Shown: positions 20,216-31,673, counted from the stretch's first letter. The stretch: DNA of 36,437 bases from Spongospora subterranea f. sp. subterranea (GCA_049724395.1 JAUGWO010000320.1:1-36437), one strand, 5' to 3'. Notes: generated by a model not told the origin, from the letters alone. A program made the numbers and translations.

Positions 20216-20654
20216 TTTGAATACAAATTTACATGATTGTTTTGAAATCTGCAGAAAATATTGTACACACGACGATACTATTGGATAAAAGGGGTGATTC
20301 TGGCTCTCGATTTCAGCAATATTCCGCTGAATTGTCAGGCTGTACTCGTCAACAATCGTTCTTCCTTTAAATTGTACCTGAACTGATGATCCTTAGGTAT
20401 CGTCGAAACCTTTTCTGGGCAAACAACTTGTACCTGGGAAATTCCTGGTCAAACGGGGACTCTGAATCTATCTCAAAGCACTACTCAGGTCAATCACAGG
20501 GCTGCTCCAGTTGTCTGTAGTATCACGATACACACCACCGATCAGGAAGTCCGGAAAATCTGTTTATTTTAATCAACAACGTAATTCGTCAATTACCCAA
20601 AATATGCAGCCAACGCTAGCGAACAGGCGCATGCCGTTTTCTTCCGAACTCAAA
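20216..20654. other. Unassigned spacer
   Basis: AT-rich sequence. I see no domain, repeat or RNA gene. Confidence 0.4.
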
Positions 20655-20790
20655 CTGTAGATATTTATCAACAATGACGGTTGGGTCCAGTCGCCGTTAA
20701 CGTTAAGACAGTCGGGCAGATACCCGCTCTTCTATCTTCCTTTGGATGTCAATACATTATTGCAGATGTCAATAAATTAAGAGTCCCGAC
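20655..20790 (+). repeat. Direct repeat, copy 1 (partner at 21915-22013)
   Basis: Shares 'tatcaacaatgacggttggg', then 'gcagatacccgctcttctat' and 'gtcaatacattattgcagat' with the partner. This copy carries about 22 extra bases between two 'cagtcg' motifs. The partner keeps one 'cagtcg', as expected for a slippage or recombination deletion. Confidence 0.85.
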
Positions 20791-20808
20791 TCTCTACCGA
20801 TTCGCAGA

Positions 20809-21549
20809 CATGGCAGAAGCACAGGAGACGGAGCCATCCCTGACAGATTCAGAACTAGATGCTGCGATTACTCTCTTAAAGCGTCAAGCCAAGCTGTGGA
20901 AGCTGGCACAGCTAAAATCAAACGAAGCACAATCACCGAGAAGAGTATCGAGGGTGACCTTGAAAAGAGCATTGGGAATTACGATCGAATACACACACCA
21001 GTGTCCAACGGCAGGACACCAATTTCCCTTTCTGGCTGAAGAACGCAGCCATTTACCTACATGTTAAGGGGCTCGGCGAGATCGTTGAGATCAATAACAC
21101 CTAATTCACCCTCACAACAGTACCAACCGGAGTCTTCGCCAAATCTGACTTACGAGCACTAACTTTGATTCGACTAAATCTAATTACTACCTTTGACGTT
21201 GCAAGACTGACTAAAATTCAGTCTGCCACACAGCAGCTCAACCCTGGCGATGTATCTACTCAAATTACCATCGGTCAAGCCGTTCCCTCATCACCCAAGC
21301 TGTCCACTCCCTAATCTCAACAAGGCAAGGCGACGACGAGCCAAGCCGGGAGTATGCATCCAAACTGTCCAGCGCAGCATTGAGGGTCCGAGCCGTCGTT
21401 CCAGAGAAGATGATCAAATTCTCGGAAGAATTCGAGGCGACGGGCATGCTGCTGGGAGTGAATAAGCGGTTCAAGACCGTCACGAGCAGTATCAATGCAC
21501 AAGAAGCGGAAACGCCCCTAAATGTTAAGAATACTCCCATATATTTCTA
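20809..21549 (+). pseudogene. Unrecognised coding-like region
   Basis: An ATG at 20809 opens a stretch starting MAEAQETEPSLTDSELDAAI, followed by a basic helix (LLKRQAKLWKLAQLKSNEAQ). Downstream, other frames continue with natural-looking sequence: TGVFAKSDLRALTLIRLNL, IQSATQQLNPGDVSTQI, and then SREYASKLSSAALRVRAVV, EEFEATGMLLGVNKRF and a stop near 21549. The composition looks like a decayed protein-coding region of about 240 codons or a gene with short introns. I cannot assign a family. Confidence 0.35.
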
Positions 21550-21914
21550 ACATTTGCTTTCGCTGCAGTTTCCTGGTCATTCTTGTCAACTCTTTGCTTC
21601 GCCTGTATCAATACACACCTGATATATCAGCTGATCTTGTTCGTCCCTAAACAATGAACCTGGACCAACAATAGTTTATGGTGACCATCAAGGGTGTCTT
21701 TCTATATCGCTCAACCTGCGGACGGATTCCAGGACAAAGCACATTGACTTGAAATACCACTACAAACGGCAACAAGTTGTGAATGAAATCATCAATTTGA
21801 GATACTGCCCCACAAAGGAGATGGTGGCTGGTTCTTTGACTTCGGCCAATTTGAAACCCGCAAGTTTATATGATGTCGAAATTCGATGGGTATCACCGAT
21901 AAACTTTTGAGGGG
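21550..21914. other. Unassigned spacer
   Basis: No recognisable feature on either strand. Confidence 0.35.
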
Positions 21915-22013
21915 AACTGTATCAACAATGACGGTTGGGTCCAGTCGCAGATACCCGCTCTTCTATTTTCCTTTAAATGTCAATACATTATTGCAGATGT
22001 CAATACAAACTAC
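21915..22013 (+). repeat. Direct repeat, copy 2 (partner at 20655-20790)
   Basis: Shorter copy, lacking about 22 bases relative to the first. Identity is high in the shared parts. Confidence 0.85.
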
Positions 22014-23829
22014 CAGTGCTCTTCTCCCTCAGGACCATATTCGTCCTTTCTCAGAATCTGAAGCAGTTCTAGGTTGAAAAAGGTTATTTGATTTGGAAAC
22101 GATGCATAATAAAGACTGTGCAGTTTGGGGAGTTTTGGAAGGGCTTCCCTGGACTTCCAAATTTCTGCAAATCCCAACCACAAACATGGATTTCCCACGA
22201 TTTTTGACGTACTGTGGTTATCAATTTATCATATCGAATTCGTCAGATTTCCTCTTTTTCAGAACCAGATCCATCATGCGTTATTTTGTCTCAGAAAATC
22301 CTCACAACGTCATCAGAATAGAATCAAAAACGAGATTGGTATGTAAACCTGTTTTAACCAACGGTCTTTGAGACCAAAGCGAATTGCAGATCGAATTATT
22401 CGCAGGTTGAACACTTGGTGGCGACGGTTTGCAAATTGTTGAAGGAAATTGAATCTTCCCTACACCTGTTGAACATGTCCCATTCCCGGACGTTCAATCA
22501 TCGGCAATTCCAACCGGATGACAATGAAATACTGACAAAAAGCGGCCCGTCTCTTCAAGGAACTTGTACTCACGATGCATCATTCTCATTATCACACAAC
22601 AAAACGACATCCTTACCGAGAATTGTAAACCTCAGTTGACACATCGTGAATACAAGTTCTTCAAAGAGCCTGGGCCGGAGGGCGCTTACATGTTGTGAAG
22701 GTCAGCAGATGGAGGTTTGCGCTTGGGGAAATTGCCAGAATTATCAAAATTAGCGCTTTTCAGGAGACCGTCAAGTAAACACAATAGCCTTCCACGAGTG
22801 TTTTGAGGGCCTGGCCCCTATATAGAAGCAGGATTACTGTTCGGTTGGGCTTCTATGCCTCTGAAGAGGATAAACAATATATCGCTTGTAGTAGAGGACT
22901 TGAGCAAATGTATGGACGTTGCAGTCTACGCTTCGTTTTCCCGACGCCAATTGTTTGATCGGGCAACGAGATCTGCCACTCTTACCCTCCCAGGCCTCCC
23001 CTTCACGATGTCATAACGACAAGGGCCTGGAAGATCGCGGACGAGAGGAATCATTGGAGATTTGGAGGGCTGGTTTCGTTCCAATCAATAATTGTTGTCT
23101 GTAATGAAACAATACAGCGAATGCCAAAAGTATTGGCTAGCACAATAGATGATGGAATTGCTATGGGTACCAATCACCTGTTTCAATGTGCTAATCTGTC
23201 CTTATTTACAAAATCTTTTCTCTGATTCAGCAATTTATTGCTAAGTCATGTCAGACTTCTGTTGCCAAACATTGTACCATAGATAGCATCTCTCGATCCA
23301 TTGGCAATCTCGATGTACTATTTTCCACTCTGAAACGCAGTCAGCTGAAGACCCATAAAGCTGTGGTAGAAACAACTTGAACAGCTACTTTTCAGTCTAC
23401 GCTTCGTTTTCAGACAGCAGCGTTTGATCTACAGCCAGCCAAACCGAACAGCGTTCCTTAATCAATCGGGTCAAAACAAAAAAGTCCCGCTCTCAAAGAA
23501 CAGCAAAAGCAAGCAATTTAAAAAACAATCACAACGAAAACAGAAATACGCGACCTCGCTGAAAGGTCGCATCAGTGCTCCGCTCAACACTTGTGGGGAG
23601 TTATCGCGCGAATAGAGTGATCAAATGGTCGAAGAATCTTAGAGTCCAAGACAGATAACACATTTGTCGATAAACCTGTTAATGTCCTGGGTTCCGGTTC
23701 GGCCATAAAGGAAATGGGAACAATATCCGATTAAGCGGTGTCAGCAACGACATGAAGTGATAGTCCAATATAGACGATGATCGTATTTTGGTAGGAATTT
23801 TAATGGATGGGACCCAAAATTGGTTTCCC
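22014..23829. other. Long gene-poor stretch
   Basis: No family motif was found. A 19-bp sequence 'cagtctacgcttcgttttc' occurs at 22922-22940 and again at 23393-23411, each followed within 12-15 bp by 'tttgatc', so a degenerate dispersed repeat is present. The short frames at 22093-22371, 22415-22639 and 23424-23615 have no recognisable content. Confidence 0.4.
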
Positions 23830-23945
23830 GATTACATTCAGGAAATATGTTCCCCATCACGTGGAGAGATATTGTGCTCTTCGAGAAACGATAATTGTAA
23901 ATTTGTGATTGGTGGTCAATGAATGAATATGATCAGCAATCTTAT
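23830..23945 (+). repeat. Inverted repeat, left arm (partner 24655-24770)
   Basis: The core 'ccatcacgtggagagat' then 't[ag]ttgtgctc' matches the reverse complement of 24722-24747 with one mismatch. Weaker but clear similarity extends on both sides ('caggaa', 'aaacga', 'caatga', 'atgatc'). Confidence 0.75.
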
Positions 23946-24301
23946 AATATTCGAGCATAACGTCTGTTTTTCAAGTTTGACATGTGGAAGCGAATCTCAG
24001 TTCAATCGATGCTATGCGATATATTGTGGCCCACCGACACGCCCTAGCTGGTGCCTAAATCCCCCCAAACCAGTGGGATAAATCAACGTCATGAGGTAGT
24101 TGCTCGAGTCGTATCGTATAAGAATGACAATGTATGAAAATGATTGGAGTGTGGGCACGTTGAAAAGAAGATAACAGCACATGGCCAACAGGAATTGTTA
24201 TCTGGCATTGTATTAGGTTTCATCAAAAGTTTGACGAGATACAAATTCAGTTCCGTTGTCCATCACTTTCCATCATATAATTGATACAGGGCGAAACTTG
24301 A

Positions 24302-24550
24302 ATGTATCAGGATGTCAGGAGAAATGAACCTGATCCTAAAACAAGACACATCATGTTCTATCGTCGATGGTTGAGAATGCTGTCCTGGTGGTGGCAAAAT
24401 AATGAGGCAACATCACCAAGCGTGGCTGTGTTGGCAAAGAGCCTCATGGTTTGTTATGCAGTGCTGTCTTGCAAAGAGATTGGCACCGATAGTATTGAAC
24501 AAGCAAACACTGCCGCGATGAAACCACAAGCTTTAGAGAACGCCTTGTGA
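24302..24550 (+). other. Open frame of 82 codons between the inverted-repeat arms, unrecognised
   Basis: The stretch starts MYQDVRRNEPDPKTRHIMFY and ends near 24550. It has a Trp-rich part (WLRMLSWWWQNN) and no motif I can place. Its position between the two inverted-repeat arms is the only reason to note it. It may be a chance frame or a relic. Confidence 0.25.
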
Positions 24551-24654
24551 TAGAATCAAAGCGTGGGATTCGGTCAGCGAAATCTCATACGTTGAAGCTG
24601 CAGTGAAGAGTTAAATACGTCAAACTTGAAGAGAGCCGTCGCGTTATGCACGAA

Positions 24655-24770
24655 TCTGTCCAGATTGCCGATCATTGTCATTGGCCAACTGATCCGCAAT
24701 TCACCTCAGTCGTTTATTGGGGAGCACAACATCTCTCCACGTGATGGTATATCAGTTCCTGAAAGCAATA
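24655..24770 (-). repeat. Inverted repeat, right arm (partner 23830-23945)
   Basis: Reverse-complement partner of the left arm. The distance between arms is about 0.7 kb. I found no target-site duplication or transposase in between. Confidence 0.75.
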
Positions 24771-25777
24771 GGAATATCAGATCATGTCATTGGCTGATTT
24801 GAACCTTTCTCACACCTTCTGGTGGTCGATTATGAACCAGGTTCTGCATGACGACTTCCTGCCGTTTGGAAGTGGTTCATCGACAAGTGTCTGCAATGTC
24901 TTTTGGTTCAGGGACTTCATGATCCCGCCCCATTTGATTACGATATACAATGCAATCAACCCCACAAAGTCATCATTATCACTGTTTGTTGCTCGCCAAA
25001 ACACGTCGTCGATACATATATGCTATGTGAATGCGCGTTCGTCGTTAAGAAGCGACCTGAGCACCGCTGTTTAATAGAGCGCTGCGAGGTCGCCGATTGA
25101 TGTACAATTGTCAAAGCGTTGATCGACTGCTTCAAACGATATCGTCTTTCAGCACGTTGCCAATCAAGGTTCACATATCAATAACGAAGTTATCCAATTG
25201 TGTGCTCCTCTGCGTATTCAACAGCATTTCGTCACCGGCAACAGTTATTGCAGTCAACCACCACATCTTGTTTGTTGAAATTCACAGCACCCCTATTCGG
25301 TATGCTTTTCAAGAATGACCAAGTCTGGTTCATTTGGTAAATATGGTGATCAACCAAAAGGGTCGTGATAATATTGGATTCGCACTAGTTGCCATGATCA
25401 CAGGGTTCTTAAAACCTATCGCTCTCATGATAAGGTATTGTCGTCGTCTGCCTCGAGAAGGTCTTCAACATTTCAATCATGGAGCAGAGTTTCGCAAGGC
25501 TCTCGACTCTCTTGAACGATGCTAGCTATCAAATCCACAAGGATGCCGCCGATTGAAGCGACATCAACAGAGCAAGTCGCGTTTGAAACATTCTCTCACA
25601 AGTGCTATTACACTAGTCGGAGACATTACTTTCGTACGAATCCGGATTCAGGTCAGCCGGAACTCATTGTTATCTCGTGACAGTTCAAACCCTTTTATCC
25701 AATATGGACACCATTCACTTCACCACAACACTGCAAATTCCCCGACTGAGGTGACCAAGAACCTGAACAAGAGTTGA
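24771..25777. other. Unassigned, weakly coding-like stretch
   Basis: On the minus strand about 25020-24810 reads ICIDDVFWRATNSDNDDFVG and onward as an open frame. The 'IDD' could be read as an RT catalytic box, but no flanking RT blocks support that. The plus-strand frames at 25334-25525 and 25553-25777 have no motif. Left unassigned. Confidence 0.25.
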
Positions 25778-27471
25778 AACCTCACTGCAGATTGAAAAGA
25801 GGGTTCTCCACAATCTAAACTGCACCGCTTTATTCTATGGCACCATAAACTGTGCTGAATACCACACAATATGTTGTTCTCACATCACAAGGTCGTCTTG
25901 TTTATTGCTCGTAGTTTCAGATGGTGTATCTGTAGAATCGTTTAGCGCAAATCAGTCGAGATCGTTGATCACGACCAGAACTGCCTAACCGGGAAGGAAA
26001 TGCTGATTGGCGTACCATGACTTGAATGATATTGCCATTGGCCGACAAGATCGCCAAACGGCTTGTTCATAAACCCGGACATAATCGAGGACCCTAACTT
26101 TATTCTCGCGAACAAAATGGAGAAAATCCTTTCAACGCGATTTCCATTTTACGCGATTCCCATTTTTATGGATTAGATTCGAGAGAATTGGCCTCGTCGG
26201 AATGGGTGATCTCTCATCAACTGCCGAATCTTCAGATTGTGATAACAGTCAGGGATATTCTTTTTACCGAATCTCCTTCGTATTACAACATAGTTTCTGA
26301 ACAGCTGACTTCCCGACATGAATATAAATGCGATTTGTAGTAGAACTGAGTAGTTCAGATTTGAAACCCGTACCGAATATCAAACTGATGTGTTTGATTG
26401 CAATCCTGGACTGTCAATGAGATTACCAACACCGCTTCTGGGATCTGGAATGCAGTGAAAGAATGATCGGAACGGGCAATCAAACATTGAGACAGATATT
26501 GAGGCAGGTGCACTCCAGAACCAGCAGACATTGCTATATAGTAAAAGATCAGCAACGGTTGAGTGTGATTTCGAGATAGTGGTCGACATCGTAAAGCATT
26601 GTGAACAAAACAAGAGATTGCCTATCGACTGACGAAGGCATGAAATTGGCGCCAGGATGCAATCACGATAGGATCAACTGATATTCAATGAACACTCAGA
26701 TCACAAGCTGAATGTTAACCGTCTTCCCAACCCACGTTAGAGATATTGAAGCGTCTTGGGATTTGAGGAAAATATGCGTTGGTTGCTCGGTAGACGAAAT
26801 GTACTAGACCCAGCAAGGATCCTTTTGAGTTGAAATGGTGCCGATGTAAGCCTTATGGCAAAAATCATTCGAATCAAAAGCGAGAGTGATTGGTGAATTT
26901 GAACAATGCAATTCTTGAGAGTCCATAATCATTGATGTTTTCAACAAAAAAAGTTGACTTCCATTTCGATGATGACCGGGACCTGATAGACTATATATGT
27001 CAGAACTGAGAGCTGAACTGAACTGTTAAACTCATTCTCTGATTTACTCAGACGATGTTTAGGATCAACGAAACGAAACTAATCGAAACTTACCGTTGAT
27101 CTGACAGCGCTCGTTCGATCATGCAGTTTAGCTGTCCAACAACTCGAATATTGGATATGCTCGTTTTACAGTTTTGGAGTTGATCGCAGATTGCCCCTTT
27201 TTGTGGCAATGACGAATCCGCTTCCCCCAATAACGGGCCTACAATGATAATAACCTAACGGTACCGTTGTTAACAAAAATATTTATAATAAATCCTGGTT
27301 TTATTCGGTTTTATTGTGTTTTGTTTGAAAACATCGGAGGTCTTCGCAACTTTTTCAACATTGCGAAAACTTCTGAAATCTTTGATCAAAACAAGCGGCG
27401 TATTGGAGGTTCATGTTCTGTAATGTGCAATTGATCCATTGAAGACCGTCTTTGGCAACAACATTCAGGTA
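25778..27471. other. Featureless stretch of about 1.7 kb
   Basis: I see no domain, tandem repeat or RNA gene. The frame pair at 26355-26613 (minus) has hydrophobic and Cys-rich content but no family pattern and overlaps in two frames. Confidence 0.35.
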
Positions 27472-28130
27472 TCAGTCAAGGACTGTAGCGATATTGGTCA
27501 TATTCGGAAAACAAATGGCGAAAGCACCACCCATTGCCGATTGTCGAACCGAAATTGAATGAACTCGGACGTCTTTTATCGGCATCTCGGAACCAATAGA
27601 TTTGACCAACCTGTATTTACCATAGTCTTTCATATACACTCCTTTAGCGCTCTTCTCGCTGATTCCAACGGCTTTGCAAAAAAACGATGTTGCTGAAGGT
27701 TGCGAGAAAGAGAAATCGAACAATCTGGGAGACAAGTAATTGCACGACGAGCAATTTCGATAGTAGCATTTGGCCCAGATAAAATCGAATCAAGTAATTT
27801 AAACAGGGTCGAAATCATTGTGTGGGCATTAAAACCAGCTTGGAAAGGGTCTAGGGCAGATTTGGTCTGAGCATGTTTCCAAACAAGTCTCTGGAAAATC
27901 AAAGTTGGAATAATCATCAGGCTGGGCAAGCGACCAAGCTAAATGTGAGAATAAAGATAAAATAGCAATGACGGCAGCATTCGAATCAGCAATGTCCAGT
28001 TTAGCTCGATCTAAACAAGCGGAGGGCGTGATTGTTGGCGTTTCGTTTTTCACAATACAACGAGGTACTGTCCGAAAAAGAATCGGTGGGCTCGTAAAAT
28101 ATCGACCATTGGAAACCCACGACGCCACAG
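27472..28130 (-). pseudogene. LINE-like reverse transcriptase relic
   Basis: On the minus strand, pieces resemble blocks of a non-LTR reverse transcriptase in order: AQPDDYSNFDFPETCLETC (compare 'P.dYRPIsl...KllE'), LDPFQAGFNAHTMISTLFKL (compare 'l...QaGFr...st.....l'), a LSPRLFDFSFSQ/KAVGISEKSAKGVY region, and SISVRQSAMGGAFAICF (compare 'gv.QGs.lgp.lF.iy'). The catalytic YADD-type box is not visible, and frames change between blocks. I therefore hold this call loosely. A decayed LTR-element RT is the main alternative. Confidence 0.4.
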
Positions 28131-28376
28131 GCTCGAGAGTAAAGTTTTCATGCCAGATGAAGCCTCCTGTAACACAGGACGAATAAACTAAAACAATTGC
28201 TCGTTTGATGTTTTTTCGGATTTCTTGTCATCGTCTATGCGCACCTGACCTGCGACCGGAGACTTCAGACCCATTCAGCGCCAACGTTCTGGTTCGGCAC
28301 TTGAAACTCTCTAGAGTACAGTGATGAGTCTTGCTCTCATTTGAACGAGGGGAATATAGTTCCCCCAGCGTTATTC
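28131..28376. other. Flank of the RT relics, unassigned
   Basis: The minus-strand frame 28228-28512 runs through here without a recognisable motif. It ends at the repeat that starts 'ggccaaagtactctatcgg'. Confidence 0.3.
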
Positions 28377-28500
28377 GGCCAAAGTACTCTATCGGCAGGG
28401 ACGCCTCAGTATTGGAGTAGCCATGTGAAAGTAAAAAGATGGGAAAAAAAGGATTATCCGAGCTAACGCTGTGGAGGTAGAAAAAGCATCGTTGTGGAGG
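28377..28500. repeat. Dispersed repeat, copy without the 138-bp insertion
   Basis: Shares 'ggccaaagtactctatcgg', 'ggagtagcca', and the region up to 'gctaacgctg' with 30003-30290. Here 'cggcag' runs directly into 'ggacgc', whereas the other copy has 138 bp between them. Confidence 0.75.
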
Positions 28501-28765
28501 TAGAAAGAGCATCGTGACGCGTTCAGCTTGAGATCAAACTCATGACATTGAACAAAAACTGATTTGATAATGAAAAGCAATGATTCTGGTTTTGGAGAAT
28601 GTGCCGAAATATCGTCAATCCATATCAAAAGTTGGTTCATCGATAAAACACCTCGAAATATCTGATCCATACCACGTTAGAATGCGAAGACCGAGGTGGT
28701 GTTGCCCTGTGTTAAACGACATGTGGTGACAATCCCGAATGGTGTCATCATGGATTGAGATTCTA
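28500..28765 (-). mobile_element. Ty3/gypsy reverse transcriptase fragment, left head-to-head copy
   Basis: The minus strand carries MDQIFRGVLSMNQLLIWIDD, a Ty3/gypsy RT palm block with the catalytic xxDD box, then AHSPKPESLLFIIKSVF and HEFDLKLNASRCSFYL. It is the inverted partner of the plus-strand copy at 28880-29160. It is a broken relic that stops where the dispersed repeat begins. Confidence 0.8.
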
Positions 28766-28809
28766 TAACACCATTCCCGTGTTTTGCGATTATAAATCTG
28801 GGACCAATC

Positions 28810-29900
28810 CAAGTGTTCGGTCAGTCGTTGATCTGCGAGTACCTAAGTCATTTCTCAAACGTTTGGTTTTATTTGAGTATGACTGGTACTTTATCTACCT
28901 CTCGCGTTCATGCCGTTTTTGACGCTTTCAAAGGTTTCTGGCAGTTTCCCATTGCTGGTGCTATAGAATCTCAATCCATGATTACAGCGTTCGGAACTGT
29001 CACCACATGTCGTTTACCACAAGGCACCACAAAATCGGTTTTCGCATTCCAACGTGGTATGGATCAGATATTTCGAGGTGTTTTATCGATGAACCAACTT
29101 TTGATATGGATTGACGATCTTTTGGCACATTCTCCAACACCAGAATCATTGTGGTCTTAAGCTGAACGCTTCATTTGAAGCCAAATATTGTGGAAACAAT
29201 CTATTCAGAACACTGTTGCCGTCATGATCCTTCGAAGATATCTGCATTCACCAACATTCCAGTTCCAAGAACCGCTGCTGATTTAATGCAATATGTATGT
29301 GCATCTACGTGGCTAAGTTCACATATTCCTAAATTCAAACCGCTTATCCAGCCCCTCCGATAATTACACGAAAATATTCTGGCTGAAACAAAGAAACGCA
29401 GCAAGTTCGCTGCAGTAGGATTCTGATATCTTTTCTTGAATGGGATTCAATCCATGAAGACTCCTTTAGAGCCACTATCAACGATCTCATTCTACAACTT
29501 TATCACATGCACGAGAAGATTCAATTCGATGTATTTATACTGACGCTTGTGCAAAGACATATTCTATAATAATAACGCAAGTTCACCACAGCGAACTTCG
29601 CAAATCATTATCCGAGCAAAGTCATGGACCTTCGGCTTCTTTCAGTTCTTCGTTCAAAGGTCCCGTATTGGGATGGGCGATTACATTCCAGGCAAATCAA
29701 TGTTTGTGCTGAAATGCTTTCGCGTTGGGCTTAACTCATTCTAAGGCAACCCGTCTCCATTGTGTTAACAAACTTGAATTCCACATGATGTCATAATTCC
29801 TTTAGACCAAGAGGATTTATATGGTCAACTCAGGAGGATATTAAGGCGGAGCAACGGAGCGAAATTGGTGCTGACCAAGCGTCCAGAAATTCTCAAGGTT
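28810..29900 (+). mobile_element. Ty3/gypsy reverse transcriptase to RNase H fragment, right head-to-head copy
   Basis: The plus strand shows FDAFKGFWQFPIAG, FGTVTTCRLPQGTT, VFAFQRGMDQIFRGVLSMNQ and LLIWIDDLLAHSPTPES, then an FTNIPVPRTAADLMQYVCAS connection region, and RNase-H-like sequence with 'QVHHSELRKSLSEQSHGP' (29570-29640). The family differs from the two chromoviruses at 12-18 kb (WIDD versus other palm sequence). It is broken in several places, with no integrase or LTR recognised. Confidence 0.8.
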
Positions 29901-30002
29901 TGTTTCGTCATAAACAATTTAAGTTATTGAATACCTGATTCCTCGTCTACCTTAAAACTTCGTTTGTTGATAATTGCCGCTACTGTGTATGTAGTGTTTT
30001 TT

Positions 30003-30290
30003 GGCCAAAGTACTCTATCGGCAGGCCCCAAAATTTGGGGTCGATTTCGGAGTTTTTTTGGGGACTGCGGTGGGGATAAAGTTTGTCCCCAAAGACTTCA
30101 AAAAAGTGCGTGGGGACAAATTTAGGGACGCGGTGGAGATGCTCTGACACCCCTGTTTAGCGGGACGCACTGGAGTAGCCAGGTGCAATTTAGAAATATA
30201 GGAAAAACAGGACTGAATTATTTGATAAAATGAGAGAAAAAACTCAGGGATCTTGCGATTCGCAACGGTAGTCCGAGATAACGCTGCGGG
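30003..30290. repeat. Dispersed repeat, copy carrying the 138-bp insertion
   Basis: Homologous to 28377-28500 on both sides of the insertion: 'ggccaaagtactctatcgg' on the left, 'ggacgc..ctggagtagcca' on the right, and later 'ccgag[ac]taacgctg'. Confidence 0.75.
30025..30162. mobile_element. MITE-like insertion, 138 bp
   Basis: The empty site at 28377-28500 defines the insertion precisely. It starts with a 15-bp palindrome 'ccccaaaattttgggg'-like core (actual 'ccccaaaatttgggg') and on the opposite strand ends 'ggggtgtcagagcatctcca', a terminus style seen in some small non-autonomous DNA elements. It is too short to code for a protein. Terminal inverted repeats are weak, and no clean target-site duplication is visible, so the class is uncertain. 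Confidence 0.5.
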
Positions 30291-30419
30291 ACTACATTCC
30301 CCAACGTTCAAAATGAGAACAAGATGGCGCTGGATGGGCATTGAAGATATGGGTGTAACGACTGAGAAGCATTCCGACAGACCGTCGGCCAAGCAACTGT
30401 TTCGGTTCAATTCAGAGAG

Positions 30420-31624
30420 TGTAATCAAAGCCGGGACAGTTATTGTGGCGTCGAATGATAAAGATACCGAAGATGTCGTTTCCGACCGTAATCCCTCCAC
30501 GTAATGGATAATACGTCTGTAAATATTGCCGGACCTCTGTGTTGAGGACACAGAAGTCTATGACATTACAAATCAAAACCGGAACGCGTTCATGACGTTG
30601 GACAAAACCATTGACTAACAGCAGCAGCCGAAATCCGTTGTATATGACGCCAAGATGGTCCTGCCATAAGATGCAAGCATCAGATAAAAGTCCACCAACA
30701 ATGATTCAAGTGGGGCGTTCATCTGGCCATTCGACCGAGAAACCATAGATCGGAGCATGCACAGCAGCAACGATTCACGAATCTCAGTGTTCGTCGCATA
30801 TAGGTGAGCGAACTTATCCATGATTTCATTTACACCGATAACCTCCTGTCCTTCTCCCAAACTCATATTTGCAGAACCCAAACGATCTTTGAATCCCTCA
30901 ACGGAACTGACATAAGAAAGCCATTGTTTAGCGTGCAGCATCAGATGCTTTCGGGCGGGAGTTGCTGTGTCTCTTGGACGAATGCAAGAAATTCTTTACA
31001 GCTGTAATTTCAATGACACATATTTTCTGCCGGTCAGCACAAGTTTGGCCATTTGTTCAAATCGGTTCCGACTCACACCCGACCCGAATGCCTCCTATGG
31101 CTGCACTTATCGCAATACGGGATCCTTCAGAATTTTACCATCGCAGCTCAAAACATGCATGACGCCAGCAAAGGAGCGAAAACCCCATTCAGACTGAATA
31201 CAACCGTACTTTCGTGTAAACGGACAAGACGCTAAACGAGACTGCATTCCGTCCAGGCAAGTGCGATTTTCTTTCACAGCAGAGGGATTGCCTGACACCA
31301 CAACCTCATCTGCCTCTAGAACAACGTCGCTACTCCTCGCTGCTGTAAAATACGAGGTAATCAGTCTTGAAGATCGACTGCCTTCAACAGAACGCATGTG
31401 GGTCGCAGTTCTAACAAAACATTTCGCTTAGATTGGTTAAATATCCACCGATTGAGAAGTCCAACAGCAAACGGATGCCTGCATACAATCCGTGTATTAT
31501 CGAATTTGCACACGATCCAGTGGCCATCCGGATCAAGTGCGACATTTTTTTGGCCATTCCTGGCCATTCCAGTTTTCACCCCCTCCGCCATATTATACGG
31601 GCCTACAGAAAACACTGGCCACAC
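30420..31624 (-). pseudogene. Unrecognised minus-strand coding-like region, possibly multi-exon
   Basis: Reading down from 31624, natural-looking protein stretches follow one another: LDPDGHWIVCKFDNTRIVCR then HPFAVGLLNRWIFNQSKR; DVVLEADEVVVSGNP; RLASCPFTRKYGCIQSEWGF; LMLHAKQWLSYVSSVEGF with IGVNEIMDKFAHLYATN (30941-30800); and NGFVQRHERVPVLICNVIDF with GGITVGNDIFGIFIIRRHNN (30610-30450). The Cys and His spacing near the start (C-x8-C-x-H) recalls a SWIM-type zinc site but is incomplete. Frame changes could be short introns or decay. It may be a host gene or an element gene. I do not recognise it. Confidence 0.35.
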
Positions 31625-31673
31625 TAGCCAAGAAACTGCGGCCAGTTAGTGCGGCCAGTGTTTTCTGTAGGCC
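31600..31673. repeat. Perfect-looking hairpin, copy 1
   Basis: The arms 'gcctacagaaaacactggcc' and its reverse complement (about 27 bp each with one mismatch) surround a loop of about 20 bp ('agccaagaaactgcggccag'). The same hairpin recurs at 34113-34187, in both cases about 0.25-0.35 kb before the same 5' gene region. Confidence 0.9.

Noticed and set aside
24810-25020. Possible RT active site (IDD) on the minus strand
   Set aside because: No other RT block is found around it, so the match is too short to support a call.
30015-30551. 178-residue minus-strand frame
   Set aside because: It runs through the MITE-like insertion and the dispersed repeat, so most of it cannot be one protein. Only the part beyond about 30420 looks coding-like.
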